Numbered from the stretch's first letter, positions 10,273 through 22,290 are shown. The stretch is 64,000 bases of DNA from Paraspadella gotoi (GCA_051294375.1 CM119264.1:31066135-31130134); one strand, 5' to 3'. Numbers and translations: made by a program. The notes: a model not told the origin generated them from the sequence alone.

Positions 10273-10451
10273 ATCAATATTAATATCTTAATATTTTAAT
10301 ATTAAAATTAGCCTATACAGCTTTAGGTAATCAAAATTCAAACATTTATTAAATTAAAAATTCTTAAAGAGCAGTTTTGGAACAATAATTATTAAATTAT
10401 TGTAAGCCATTTTAATTTAGTTTTTTTTTCAAGCTTTTTTATGATACCTAC

Positions 10452-10920
10452 CCCCGTGTCCATTCGCAATTGACACCAAAAAATCTTTACTATAGTTTAA
10501 ATATTTAAAATTGGCAAAAAAAGACTATTTTAGCCTAAAATTTAGGCATGTTCTTGATTGAATTTAAAAAAAAATTATATCATAAGTAATCCCTATAATT
10601 ATTTTATATTGTAAGGATTCCCGGATAAATCTTAATTTAATGGTATAAATGAATTTTAATAATTTTAAGTAATTAATGAATAATTTATTTATAATGATTT
10701 TCTTTTTTTTAAAAGATTCAGTTTTTTACTGAAGATGAAATTAAATGACCTTTAAAGAAAGGTTGTTTTACTTAAGTAAATATCAAATTAATCGTATGAA
10801 ATTAAAATATAATAAACGTCCAGTACTTAGTTATAGAATGAGGAAAGAATATTTAAAAAATATTTATCCAATGAGAAATGGTACTCATTTTTTTGGTGTC
10901 ACTCGCGAACGGACAAGGGT
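10452..10920 (+). mobile_element. Short inverted-repeat element nested in the 9.7-11.4 kb transposon
   Basis: Ends are CCCGTGTCCATTCGCAATTG at the left and the inverted TCACTCGCGAACGGACAAGG at the right, each continuing into gtgtcA-type sequence. The interior matches the reverse complement of 15.5-16.0 kb, and the right end matches the reverse complement of 14455-14520. A 67-codon AT-rich frame (10745-10948) runs across the right end and is not convincing as a gene. Confidence 0.65.
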
Positions 10921-11360
10921 ATATAAACAATTGGTGAGATCATTATAGTGAAAATAGGTCAGATATTTGTAAAAATATATTTTAGGATTTTGTTATTTCA
11001 ATTTGGATTATCTTGATTAAACTAAAGCTAGTTAGGCTTATTTTTATGTTATTTTCTTCAAATTTTCAAGAGCTTTCAGAAGATATTAATATTGATACCT
11101 TTTTATATAAAAGTTCTGTAAAAAATGTTTATAAATTTAGACAAAAAGATTATAAAAAAAATTTGCCTTAAAATGAAAGACGATTTTTAAAGAAACCTTT
11201 TCCCGGTCATTTCCAAGTCAAATCATAACCAATCAATATGAAATTTGGATATATAAATGAATTAGGTTTTTACTACAGAAATAATCTTTCAGATTAAAAA
11301 AATCTCTACAAGTTTGTAAATGACGTTTTTTTAGCGGCGGGCTGTCGTGTGTCATCTTGT

Positions 11361-12399
11361 ATTAATTGTTCATTTCTTCCGGCAATATGTCCTCCTGTTC
11401 CTTTCAGACACTGAAAAACCCTGGTTCTATTAGGAACCAATTACGAACCAATTAATACAAAATGTGATGAATCTTGTGTAAATACTCGTACATTATCTGT
11501 GTTTCACTATCTTCAGCATTTTCTCCAAATTCATCACGAATTAAAAGAAAAATAACCTAAAATTGGTTCGTTACTATTTCATCAAGTATATTTTGTTATC
11601 TTTAGAAAATGCGCACGATTACGCCCCCCCCAAAAAAACAAGAATTTGGCATAATTTGATTATAATAAAATCTATCCGATTTTTTCTTTTTTTCATTTCA
11701 TTTTACTTTATTTATCTTTTTTTTTTTTTTGTGAATCCAATCAATAATCGTACGGACCGGAAAATTCAAAGTCTAAGTGAGACGCGTCTAACCGCGAGTA
11801 ACAAGGAACTGAAGAAAAAAGAAAAGGTCATTCATAAAATGACCAAGACTAACAGAAATTAAACTATGCAAAATATTATATAACAACATCGAGATAGTTA
11901 CGTGTTTGATATTTTTTTAAACTCACCATTAGAGTATTCATTAGATTATTCATCATTATTAAAATTGTCTGCAACCCTGTTTCCCTATAAAATTTTCTGC
12001 AACCCTTTTTCCCTATTCCCCGCAACCCTCTTTCCTTATTCCCCCTCATTAGTGCGTTTTAATATATCAAAACATAGGATATCAAGCTTCATTCATCCTG
12101 ATTTTACAGTTAAAAAAAAACGTAAAAAACGAATTTAATGGTGATTTCTCTTTTTTCTCTATAATATCTTTATTGGCAGAAATAATTATTTTTATATTAA
12201 TATGTATATAATAAACTAAAATTTTATAATTTTGATACCGGATTTGACAATAATACAAACAATTTTAAAGTAGGCTTACTATAATATTTTTAAAGGTCTT
12301 TATTTTACTATTTTATAAGTTAAATTTCAATACTATAAAATTTTATTGATTTAACTTTATTTTATTTAATTTTATTAATATCTTAAGATTATCATTTCC
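11361..12399. other. AT-rich stretch without gene
   Basis: No exon-like sequence. At about 11968-12050 there are short imperfect repeats of tgcaaccctntttccctat. The rest is AT-rich. Confidence 0.5.
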
Positions 12400-13320
12400 G
12401 ACAAGAAAGATATGGTTTGATCCTTTCTTTTCGTTGTGTTTGGAAGTTTAGAGAAAACAAAGTTTTTTATTTTGTCACAAACAACGATTTTGTATTAACA
12501 TAAGTAGGACGTGCTTCGGCTTTATTGCAAGCCTTCATCAGCACTTTTTAAATTATGAATTGTGTTAGTGAAAGATCAATAAAGAAGAAGAGAGAGAGAG
12601 AGAGAAAGAAATGGTCAAGTTTAAAGTTTCCAACAAAGGGTTGATAGTGGTTAGAGGTGAGGACAGATTTATGATTAGGCCAGATTGAGTAAGTTGTGAA
12701 AAAGAAGTGAAATATGGTCAAAGAGAGAGACAATTACATTTGAGCAATGTACAATAAAGATATAATGAAAAAACTTGACTATTAATACTTTAAAAATAAA
12801 TAAATAATTTAAGCAAAAAGTTGTTTTAGTAAAGTTTGAAATTTCAATTTTTTAACTTTTAATTTTCAATTTTCAAAAAATTTTCAAACTTTACTAAAAC
12901 AACTTTTAGCTTAAATTATTTATTCATTTCTAAAGTGTTAATAGTCAAGTTTTTTCATTATATCTTTGTTTTACATTGCTCAAATGTAATTGTCTCTCTC
13001 TCTCCATCTCTCTCTCTCTCTCTCTCTTTGGCCATATTTCACTTCTTTTTCACAACTTACTCAATCTGGCCTAATCTTAAATTTGTCCTCACCTTTAACC
13101 ACTATCAACCCTTTGTTGGAAACTTTAAACTTGACCATTTCTTTTTCTCTCTCTCTCTCTCTCTCTTCTTCTTCTTCTTTATTGATTTTTCACTAACACA
13201 ATTCATAATTTAAAAAGTGCTAATGAAGGCTTGCACTAAAGCCGAAACATGTCCTACTTATGTTAATACAAAATCGTTGTTTGTAACAAAATAAAAACTT
13301 TTTCTCTAGACAAGAAAGAT
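12400..13320. mobile_element. Foldback element with 12-bp target-site duplication
   Basis: Two arms of about 430 bases (about 12415-12850 and 12875-13305) are near-perfect inverted repeats. The whole is flanked by the direct repeat GACAAGAAAGAT at 12400-12411 and 13309-13320. Each arm carries a hammerhead-like motif near its outer end (12490-12545 minus; 13216-13256 plus) and a CT/GA microsatellite. There is no coding capacity. Paired inverted ends carrying hammerhead motifs recall Penelope-like retroelements, where such ribozymes are known, but the assignment is inference. Confidence 0.75.
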
Positions 13321-14454
13321 GAAATTTTAGTACAAAAATAAACTCTCCCTTAGATTATTGGGATCAGGGTGAATCAGGGTTAGATTCAAACTTTGTCAAT
13401 GGGGTGGGTCAGAAGTTTGATTTGGCGCGGAATACTTTTCCAAATCAGAACGACTTCAAGTGCATTTCTGAGACAACGAACTTTCAATCGGGATTCGCAG
13501 AAAAGAATTTTTTGCTGAAAAATCTGCTAGAGTAGACATCATAGTGAATCTTATCGTGCTTTAATAAAATATCTTATTTATCAGATAGGCCAGCACTCGT
13601 ATAAAAATATTTTTTTGAAATTTCGTGCATTTATAAAAGCAGATTCAAATAGCTTATAAAAAGTTATCTACACCAAGTATAATTCTTTTTTAAATATTTT
13701 GATGATAAGTTGGTTAAAATTGGAAAAAACCTTAAAAAATCATCATCTTTTGATGATTTTAACAGTTTTTACTAATTTTTAATAATAAAACATAAAAATT
13801 TTAAAAAGTTGTAATTATATTTTTGCTTAACTTTTTAAGCTCTATCAGAATCAATTAAAAAAATTTAAAATATTCAAAAACAATTTTTGACATTATATAG
13901 CAATATAAAAATATTAATTAGCGAATTACTCATGGTTCAGAACATTTTTGCAAAAAAAATATTTTAACACAATAATTAATACCAATAATGGATTATTTTA
14001 ATGCTGTTCCTATTAAAATTTGCATTTGGTCGGGGTCAGGGTGAATGAAGTTTAATATCTGATATTTTGTTATTTTTATATTCCCTACACCTCATTAATT
14101 ACCATCTTAATTATCTCCTTAGAAATAATTGTTTTTCGACCTCAAGCTTTCAATTATCTCACTACAATCATGTGTAAAAAAAATCGCCACTTTTCATCTG
14201 CTTTTACAAACTGCCCTCCAATCCATAATCTATTCTTTAAATTTAAAATTATAACAGTTAAATGAGGTTATTTTAAAATAAAATTTTTTATGAATTTTAA
14301 CAAAATGAGATTTTCTGTTCGGGCTGTAAAAAAAAATATTTGAATGTAAAACTAAAAAAGGGCAAAATCATAACAATTTTAGATTTGTTGCTTTTACTGT
14401 TAAATTAAAAATAAACCAACATGCATTTTATTTATTATTTAATTTTTTTGATGT
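13320..14454. repeat. AT-rich region with first copy of a dispersed duplication
   Basis: About 13390-14045 begins caaactttgtcaatggggtg and ends near gcatttggtcgg. A second, shorter and diverged copy lies at about 14840-15395. No coding sequence was found. Confidence 0.6.
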
Positions 14455-16032
14455 ACCCCGTGTCCGTTTGCGAGTGACACAAAAAAAATGTGTACCATTT
14501 CTCATTGGATAAATATTTGTAAAATTTTTATCGTCGCAATCGCTAAGCGATTGCGACGATTATAGTAACCGCTTTTGCCCATTAAGTGGGCGTTCGTCGT
14601 CGTTCCAAATTAAAGATCGCCTTTTTTATGATTAAATTTGGGTGTATAAGCTGAAAATTTATACAGCTTCTCAATCATCGATGTGTTTAAAATTGAGTCT
14701 GGACAGTTATTAAATATGTTTTGTTTATGTTTTATCAAAACAAATAAATTTTCTCTCTTTATTCTCTCTCTCTTTCTCTTTTAATTACGTCTCTCTCCCT
14801 CTCTCTTTTCCCTAGTCACTGATTCATAATCATAGTAGAGCCAAACTTTGTCAATGGGGTGGGTCAGAAGTTTGATTTGGGAAACTTTCCAAATGAAACT
14901 TCAAACATTCTGAGAAAACTTTCAATGGAGCAAAATTTTCTAAAATGGCAAGAAGCATTAGTACTTAATTTTTTAATATTTATTTATAGATAGGAAATGT
15001 CAAAAATTTTTTATATTTTAAAAGCAGATTCAAATAGCTTATGAAAAGTTATCTACACAAAGTATAATTATTTTTTCAATATTTTGATAAGTGGGTTTAA
15101 ATTGAGAAAAAACCTTAAAACATCATCATCATCATCCAATGATTTTTAGCAGTTTTTACTAATTTTTGTAATAAACATAAAAATTTAAAAAAGTTGTAAT
15201 TATATTTTTTGCTTAACTTTTTAAGCTCTATCATAATCAATTAAAAAAACTTAAAATATCCAAAAAAAATTAGTGAATTACTCATGGTTCGGAACATTTT
15301 TGAAAAAAAATATTTTAAAACAATAATTAATACCAATAATGGATTAGTTTAATGCTGTTCCCATTAAAATTTGAATTTGGTCGGCTACCGCTAATCATAG
15401 GGAAAAAAACGAGCCTACAGCTGGCTCTGCAGGGCTTATTCTTTTTCTCTCTTTTCTCCTGCTGCTTCTGCTGCTGCTTTTTGATTTCTTTCTTTTCTCT
15501 CTCTCTCTCTCTCTATTTAATCTTTAAAAAAAAGAAAATCATTATAAATTAATTATTCATTAAATACTTAAAATTATTAAAATTAATTTACACCATTAAA
15601 TTTAGAATTATCTGGGAATCCATACTATATAAAATAATTATTCAAAACAGTCAAGATCATGCTCAGGACAGCATTTTATCTAATTTGATGAATGAAGAAA
15701 ACTTAAAATTTACAATTAATAAAATAAATAAAAAATCACTATTCAAAAATTATTCAACATTACGATAATTCAGATATGCTATTGATTAGACTATTAATAA
15801 GGATTTTTTATGATATAATTTTTAAATAAAAATTCAATCAAGAACACGCCTAAGTGGTCTTTTTTAGATAAAAAAATTAAAGAATAGTAAATGAATTAAA
15901 CACAAAATGAAACTTATACATAAAATACGTCAAGTAGTACTCCAACTAATGATATACTTATGAATTATGTTTATTAAATATTTACAGTATAGTAAAGATT
16001 TGTTTGGTGTCACTCGCGAACAGACACGGGGA
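14455..16032 (-). mobile_element. Larger relative of the 10.45-10.92 kb element, inverted
   Basis: The left end (ACCCCGTGTCCGTTTGCGAG) and right end (inverted TCACTCGCGAACAGACACGG) match those of the nested element in opposite orientation. About 15530-16030 is the reverse complement of 10450-10700. Between the ends, a copy of the 13.4-14.0 kb segment sits at 14840-15395, as if inserted. No transposase frame is visible. Confidence 0.65.
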
Positions 16033-17399
16033 GGGGGGGGTTTCCTTTCCTGATTTGTAACATATTTCGGGAACTGGAACAGGACGCAGTGCCAAACTAA
16101 ACTGGAACAGGACGCACTGCCAAACTAAACTCCAAGCAAAAAAAGCAGGCTTAGAAATCGATATAATTCTTAAGAAATGTGTCCGTCTATCTGCCTTCAG
16201 TTTGATCTTTTATTACTCAATTTTTTTATAATTTAAAATAAAATTTAATGGACCGTTTGTGATTTTGGTGATGTGGCGCATTGATTATCTTAAATTTTTT
16301 ATAAATTTTTTTTGTTATAACTTGAGCAAGCTATTTTTTTTAATATTCTTATTAGACTTAGTAAATGAATTTTTTTGTGTTTTATCATAACTCGTGTTTT
16401 AAGCCGATGATTATAAAACTATTATTTTAATTATAATAATAATAATGGTAAAAATATTAATACTAATGAGGAATTTGACATTAAAAAAAGCTAAAAATCA
16501 TACTGATAGTAGAAATAATGATGAAAATTTTGCAATAATGCAACCATTAATATTATTAAAAGTAATAGTTTTGAAATCTGGTTTTTGTTATTAAAAAAAT
16601 TATTCACTAATGATTTTTTTAGCAATTATTAAGACATACTATTTAGGACTGCATTACTGAGTTACTTAAGTCATGTTTTTATCATTTTTAAAAATTGAAA
16701 TAGTCCTACATCGGTAATGCATGCTTAACCCCCTTTATTTATTTTAATTTTTAAAAAGTTCATTTTGCTTGATTTATATTGATTTTATCCCAGCCGTTAT
16801 TGTTTCGCATTGTATTTCGGAAGGAAAAAATTATTTAAATATTAAACAATAAAATATAATAACTGTATATTATGAATATTATTCTACTACAAAGTTTTTA
16901 TTTAATTCGTGAAAGATTATCCTATAAAATATTGTAATTTCTATTTTTTTTTTTTTTTTATAGATCGGAGAGATTAAGAAAAATATAAATTTAAAACAAG
17001 TCTTAACAAAATAGTAGAAGATTTTTTTTAATTTTGGTTATAAAGATTTTAATTCATACCTTCCATTTTGCCTTAGACTTACTGTTATAGTTATTTCATT
17101 TATTTGTAATCAATTAATATCAAGTAGTAAAACAATTTCTTTTAATTTAATTTAATTAGAAACTATTTTCGTTGTTCTAACTTTTCAAAATCATAAAAAA
17201 CTTGATCTTATTACAAATTATAATAGAATAACTAAATTACGATTAATTGATCTTCCATTAATTTGGCCCATGTTTGGGTTGAAGAAATTCTTATTGAAGA
17301 TTTCTTTTTTAGTCAGATCTACCTATCAGCAGATTTCGACTCTATAATTCACTTTGTCGGTCCGCCCCCTCAATCTTGTCGAGCATTAACGTAAATCAT
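16033..17399. other. AT-rich stretch without gene
   Basis: Very AT-rich with many stops on all frames. I see no exon or RNA gene. Confidence 0.5.
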
Positions 17400-17860
17400 G
17401 TCAGGACATCAAATTATGATAGATTATGCAAAAAAAATGTTTGTCCAGCCGTCTGTCTGTCTGTCCGTCCCCCCTTAGCAAAAACTCCAATTACTCGTGA
17501 TTGGGGGGTTGGATTGGAATGACATTTTATGTGTAGGTAGGAAAGTGTATGATTGAAATGGATATAAAGATTTGATGGAATCGTACGAGTGGAAATGAGT
17601 TTAAATGGAAAAAAACATAAGTCACTTTTATTAGAATCTTTTTACTAATTTTAACCCATAATTACACTAATTAATAATAATTGGATGGATCGATTGTGAT
17701 GAAATTTTGTGTGTGGGTAGGAAAGTGTGTGATGGAGCAGAATATAAAGTTTAGATGGAATCGAGGAGTGGAAATGAGTTTGCATGAAAAAACCCAGTCA
17801 AGTTGACTTAAAATTTTAATATTTATGCTTACTCCTAAATGTTTTAATTAGTTAATTGAT
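17400..17860 (+). repeat. Two-unit dispersed repeat next to the satellite
   Basis: Two related segments of about 190 bases (about 17500-17640 and 17685-17800) share gatgaaattttgtgtg-, taggaaagtgt- and gtggaaatgagtt-type blocks. They are preceded by a chtgtc/gtcc-rich tract (cgtctgtctgtctgtccgtc). They look like part of a degraded interspersed repeat. Confidence 0.5.
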
Positions 17861-17879
17861 TAATTAGTTATAATGAAAA

Positions 17880-20265
17880 AATGGTGTGAATTGGAAAAAT
17901 GGTGCGAATTAGAAATATGGTGCATATTTAAAAAATGGCGCGTATTTAAAAAATGGTGCAAATTTTAAAAAATGATGCGAATTTAAAAAATGATGCAAGT
18001 TAAAAAAATGATGCAAGTGTAAAAATGGTGCGAGTTAAAAAAATGATGCAAGTGGAAAAATGGTGCGAGTTAAAAAAATGGTGCGAGTTGAAAAATGGTG
18101 CGAGTGAAAAAATGTCTCAAGGTTTAAAAAAATGATTGCAAGTGGAAAAATCGTGCCGAGTTAAAAAAATGATGCAAGTGGAAAAATGATGTGCGAGTTT
18201 AAAAAAATGATGCAAGTGGAAAAATTGCGTGCGAGTTAAAAAATGATGCAAGTGGAAAAATGGTTGCGAGTTTAAAAAAATGATGCACAGTGGAAAAATG
18301 GTGCGAGTTAAAAAAAAAATGATGCAAGTGGAAAATGGTGCGAGTTAAAAAATGATGCAAGGTGGAAAAATGGTGCGAGTTATAAAAAAATGTGCAATGG
18401 AAAATGGTGCGAGTTAAAAAAATGATGCAAGTGAAAAATGGCTGCGAGTTAAAAAAAATGATGCAAGTGGCAAAAATAGGTGCGATGTTAAAAAAATGAT
18501 GCAAGTGGTGCAAAAAATGGTGCGAGTTAAAAAAATGATGCAAGTTGGAAAAATGGTGCGAGTTAAAAAATGATGCAAGCTGAAAAATGGTGCGAGTTAA
18601 AAAAAATGATGCCAAGTGAAAAATGGTGCGAGTTAAAAAAATGATGCAAGTGGAAAAATGGTGCGAGTTAAAAAAAATGATGCAAGTGGAAAAATGGTGC
18701 GAGTTAAAAAATGATGCAAGTGGAAAAATGGTGCGAGTTAAAAAAATGATGCAAGTGGAAAAATGGTGCGGAGTTAAAAAAATGATGCAAGTGGAAAAAA
18801 TGGTGCGAGTTAAAAAAATGATGCAAGTGGAAAAATGGTGCGAGTTAAAAAAATGATGCAAGTGGAAAAATGGTGCGAGTTAAAAAATGATGCAAGTGGA
18901 AAAATGGTGCGAGTTAAAAAAATGATGCAAGTGGAAAAATGGTTGCGAGTTAAAAAAATGATGCAAGATGGAAAAATGGTGCGAGTTAAAAAAATGATGC
19001 AAGTGGAAAAATGGTGCGAGTTAAAAAAATGATGCAAGTGGAAAAATGGTGCGAGTTTAAAAAAAATGATGCAAGTGAAAAATGGTGCGAGTTAAAAAAT
19101 GATGCAAGTGGAAAAATGGTGCGAGTTAAAAAAATGATGCAAGTGGAAAAATGGTGGCAGTAAAAAAATGATGCAAGTGGAAAAATGGTGCGAGTTAAAA
19201 AAATATGCAAGTGGAAAAATTGGTGCGAGTTAAAAAAATGATGCAAGTGGAAAAATGAGTGCGAGTTTAGTAGAAGAAATGGTGCGATAGTTAGAAAAAT
19301 GGCCCCGTATCTTTATAACCAAAACATAAAAGTGGATGCAAATTAAAAAATGATGCGAAGTTTAATAATCATGGATGCCAAGTGTTAACCACAAAATGAT
19401 GCGGCAAGTGCGTTAAACTAATGCTCGTGCGTGAATGTAAAAATACATGATGCAAGGTGCGAACAACAATAGATCGCGGTGTGCACGCGAGGTAACACGA
19501 AATAGATGGTGTGCGGCGATTGTTGAAAAAATGTAGTTAGCCGCTCGAAGACCGAGAGAAACAGTTGGTCGGTTGTGCACCAATCGTGTACAAAAATAAT
19601 GATTTGCCAATCAAGTCTGTGTGAAGGGAAACAAAATAAATATGGCGTTGGCTGGGAAGTCTAAAAAAATGGATGCAAGTGGAAAAAATGCGTGCTCGTT
19701 ATAGTTAAAAATATTCGATGCAAAGTGGAACAAATGGCTGCACAGTGTTAAAAAACGATGATGCAAGTGAACAAATGGGGCGAGTTTAAAAAAATGATGC
19801 GAATGTGCGAAAAATGGTGGCGAGTTAAAATAACTGACTCTAGCTAAGTGATAAACATCTTGTGCGAGGTTAAAAATAATGCATGGCAAGTGCGAGCAAG
19901 ATGGTCTGACCGAGTAAAGAAAATGCACTGCAAGCTGAAAAGAATGTTCTGCGATGCGTATAATTCAAAATGACTAGTTGCCGAAGTATGTGTCGCAATA
20001 AACTGGGTGCGAGTTAAAAACCAATCGATGCAAGCTGCGAAAAATGGTGCAGAGCTTAAAATAAATGACCTGCAAGTGGACAAAAATGCGTGTCGACTGG
20101 GATGGTTAAACAACTAGATTCGATTTGCAGTGGCAAAAAAATGGTTGACGAGTTAAAAAAAATGATGCAAGTGGCATAAAAGACGGGAGGCGACAATACG
20201 TTCGTCTGCGTGAGGCGTTTAAAAAAATGATGCAAGTGGAAAAATGGTGCGAGTTTAAAAAAAGT
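17880..20265 (+). repeat. About 35-bp satellite array, roughly 2.4 kb
   Basis: The unit is close to aaaaaaatgatgcaagtgg plus aaaaatggtgcgagtt (35 bases), so about 65 units. The left edge shows ancestral half-units (atggtgcgaatt). The centre (18.6-19.25 kb) is nearly homogeneous. From 19.27 to 20.2 kb the units are broken by irregular insertions. Long reading frames on both strands here are repeat artefacts, not genes. Confidence 0.95.
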
Positions 20266-21540
20266 TGAAAAAATAATAATAGTTAAAAAAATTAAATATC
20301 GTCATTTATCATCTGATTAGCTGATTACCGCTTAATTATCGAAGGCAGATCTGACTTTGTTTGCTCAAACTTATTTTTTAAATATTTTGTTTCAACTTGC
20401 CTGTAGAATGTTTTTTATAGAAAAACCAAAACAATACCAAAATGGGATTTAGCTAGCGTTGCTTAGTGAATAATAGGTATTTAGGTATTTTGAGGCAATT
20501 TTAATGAGTTCAGTTAACATTATTTTTTTTGGTGTTTTAGATTTTCCACTTTGTTGCCTCATCCCATTTTACATTGTCTTTTAGAATGTTATCTTTTCTT
20601 TTATCGCTGTAATTGATGACCAGTATTAATGATAAATCTTTCTTATTTGTACTACAACCCAACGGGAGATAAATAAATATATTTACTTTCTTAGTTTTTT
20701 ACAAAAGTGTTTAAATTCGTTGTATTCGAAAACTAAAAAAATATTGTGAATTCTACATGTATCTTTCAGCTCACTTTTTTGTTACTTTGTGTCGAAGTTG
20801 GGTTCAGAACAGTTTTTTTTTTTTGGCCAAGGTTTTTTTTTTTTAATTTTCAAATATAATCATGGGTTTAAATTTTCACTGTTCAAAATGTAATTAAGCG
20901 GATTTATGTAATATTTTACTGGTTTTACAGTTTTTATTTTTAATAAATACAGTCATTGAATAAAAATATTGTTCGTGGATTTATTTCTTTAAAAAAGTTT
21001 AGCGTATACTTCACTTGGTATATTTTGCAGCTTTGAGCTTTGCATAGATTAATATTTAGACGAGTTTAAGTATACGCAAATTCATGCGTATTTATTTTTA
21101 TAATTTTCAGGTTAAAAATGAGGTTAATTCAAAAAATAAAATAAGTGATAACAATCAACTTGAATTAGCCTGAAGTGGCAAAGAATGCTGAAATTTACCA
21201 TTTGTACAGTTATGTGAATAAAACGCTTAGTGGGCTAAAGTGAGAAGATGTGTTTCGTAATTGCATTAACCCCCACTTGGAGCATTGGATCGGGTCCTAG
21301 GCTCGGCAAAGGGGTCGTACGCTTGCTTCGTTCACGTGAAGTACGACCCCTCCGTTTTCCCTACGAGTGGGAGGACTGAATTGGGGGGGGGGGAAACTGG
21401 GCATTGCCTCTTATACTAACAAATATGTCAAAAGTTGTATATACTTAGATTTGGCAACTATCAGTTGACAGCTACCGGCGTTGCTGCAACCCTATTGGCT
21501 TAAAAATGAGTTTTATGGTGGACTAAAATCCACCAACCGT
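20266..21540. other. AT-rich stretch without gene
   Basis: No exon-like sequence. Contains one perfect 10-bp hairpin at 21311-21350, listed separately. Confidence 0.45.
21311..21350. other. Perfect 10-bp hairpin, GC-rich
   Basis: GGGGTCGTAC at 21311-21320 pairs exactly with GTACGACCCC at 21341-21350 across a 20-base loop that itself contains the palindrome TTCACGTGAA. It stands out in AT-rich surroundings; the function is unknown. Confidence 0.6.
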
Positions 21541-21544
21541 TCGT

Positions 21545-21720
21545 CAGAGGCCATTAGTGCCGGAGGCAAGTCATTCGCCTACCAACCCAAAGGTCCGGGG
21601 TTCTAGCCCGGTGGTCGCCTAGCAGATAAGAGGGACGGGGCGCTTAACCCGCCTGTAACACGGTGTTACAGCCTGATCCGAAGCTCAGGGACTGCTTACA
21701 TTGAACGGTTCTGTCACTAA
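21545..21720 (+). repeat. tRNA-derived SINE
   Basis: gaggcaagtcattcgcctacc followed by ggtccggggttctagcccgg is a tRNA-like left half with a closed T-arm-like hairpin (CCGGG/CCCGG). A non-tRNA body follows (gacggggcgcttaacccgcc ... cggtgttacagcc). It cannot fold as a full tRNA and is best read as a SINE. Confidence 0.5.
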
Positions 21721-21859
21721 CATACAACAATCATTACTGTTTTCTTTCATCCGTGTGCGAAAATGAGTAAGTGGAATGGGATATCTACTCTACCTCTATA
21801 TCTACGGTTCTTAGGTATGTGAGGCATTAAGCACCTTATGGCATCAGGGCAACAGTTGT

Positions 21860-21955
21860 GATGCCCCATGGTCTAAGTGGTAAGAACGGTCGGTGCTTCG
21901 TTAATCCATTTAATTTTATTTTCCCTCTAGCGTCGAGTCTCAGTTTGCGCAATAA
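21860..21955 (+). repeat. tRNA-like pseudogene or SINE head
   Basis: TGGTCTAAGTGG fits an A box and GTCGAGTC, about 60 bases on, resembles a B box lacking one base. An AT-rich insertion separates them. No functional tRNA can be drawn. Confidence 0.35.
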
Positions 21956-22048
21956 TATACATTTTTTTTATGCAGTAATACAAATTTTTTAAAAAATTTT
22001 ATAATTAATAATAATTGTTTTAAGTTTATTTTACTTAATATTTTTATG

Positions 22049-22290
22049 TTTGAGGTAGAAAATAAAACATAAATTTCGGACATGTTTCGGCTTCAATGTA
22101 AGTCTTCATCAGCGCAAAAATGAATTGATTTGTGAAACAAATATTTTTACAGACTCTCTCTCTTCAAACTTCAAAGTCTGTAAAAATATTTTTTTCACAA
22201 ATCAATGTTTTTGCGCTGATTGATGCCGAAACATGTCCGAACTTTGTTTTTTAATAAAACTCGTTGTACGTAATCAAACAATTCATTTTC
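22049..22290. mobile_element. Foldback element with full hammerhead-like core
   Basis: The inverted arms start gaggtagaaaat (22051) and end attttccacctc (about 22290). On the minus strand at 22078-22122 the order is CTGATGA, a 5-bp stem-loop, GAAAC, AT, GTCC, which matches all conserved hammerhead core positions. The plus arm (22214-22245) has a deletion in the stem-II region. The tail motif taacgcaacgaaatgaaagg also occurs near 55.28 kb and, reversed, at 1.07 and 12.42 kb. Confidence 0.6.

Larger units (their letters stand above)
9709..11360. mobile_element. DNA transposon with about 130-bp terminal inverted repeats
   Basis: The left end (ACAAGGTGACACACGACAGC...) is matched by the reverse complement of the right end (ACAAGATGACACACGACAGC...) over about 120-140 bases, with a short indel. 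The interior has no transposase frame. It holds a tRNA-like fragment, a promoter-like segment (10.12-10.27 kb) and a second inverted-repeat element (10452-10920). I read it as non-autonomous or decayed; the superfamily is not recognised. Confidence 0.75.

Noticed and set aside
10745-10948. 67-codon frame MTFKERLFYLSK...
   Set aside because: It spans the right inverted repeat of a transposable element, is AT-rich, and part of it (FFGVTRERTRV) is simply the repeat end seen again near 14.46 and 16.02 kb.
18199-20113. Long reading frames on both strands across the satellite
   Set aside because: They follow from the 35-base repeat and encode only repeated His/Phe/Ile or Met/Lys units; frames break wherever the unit length changes.
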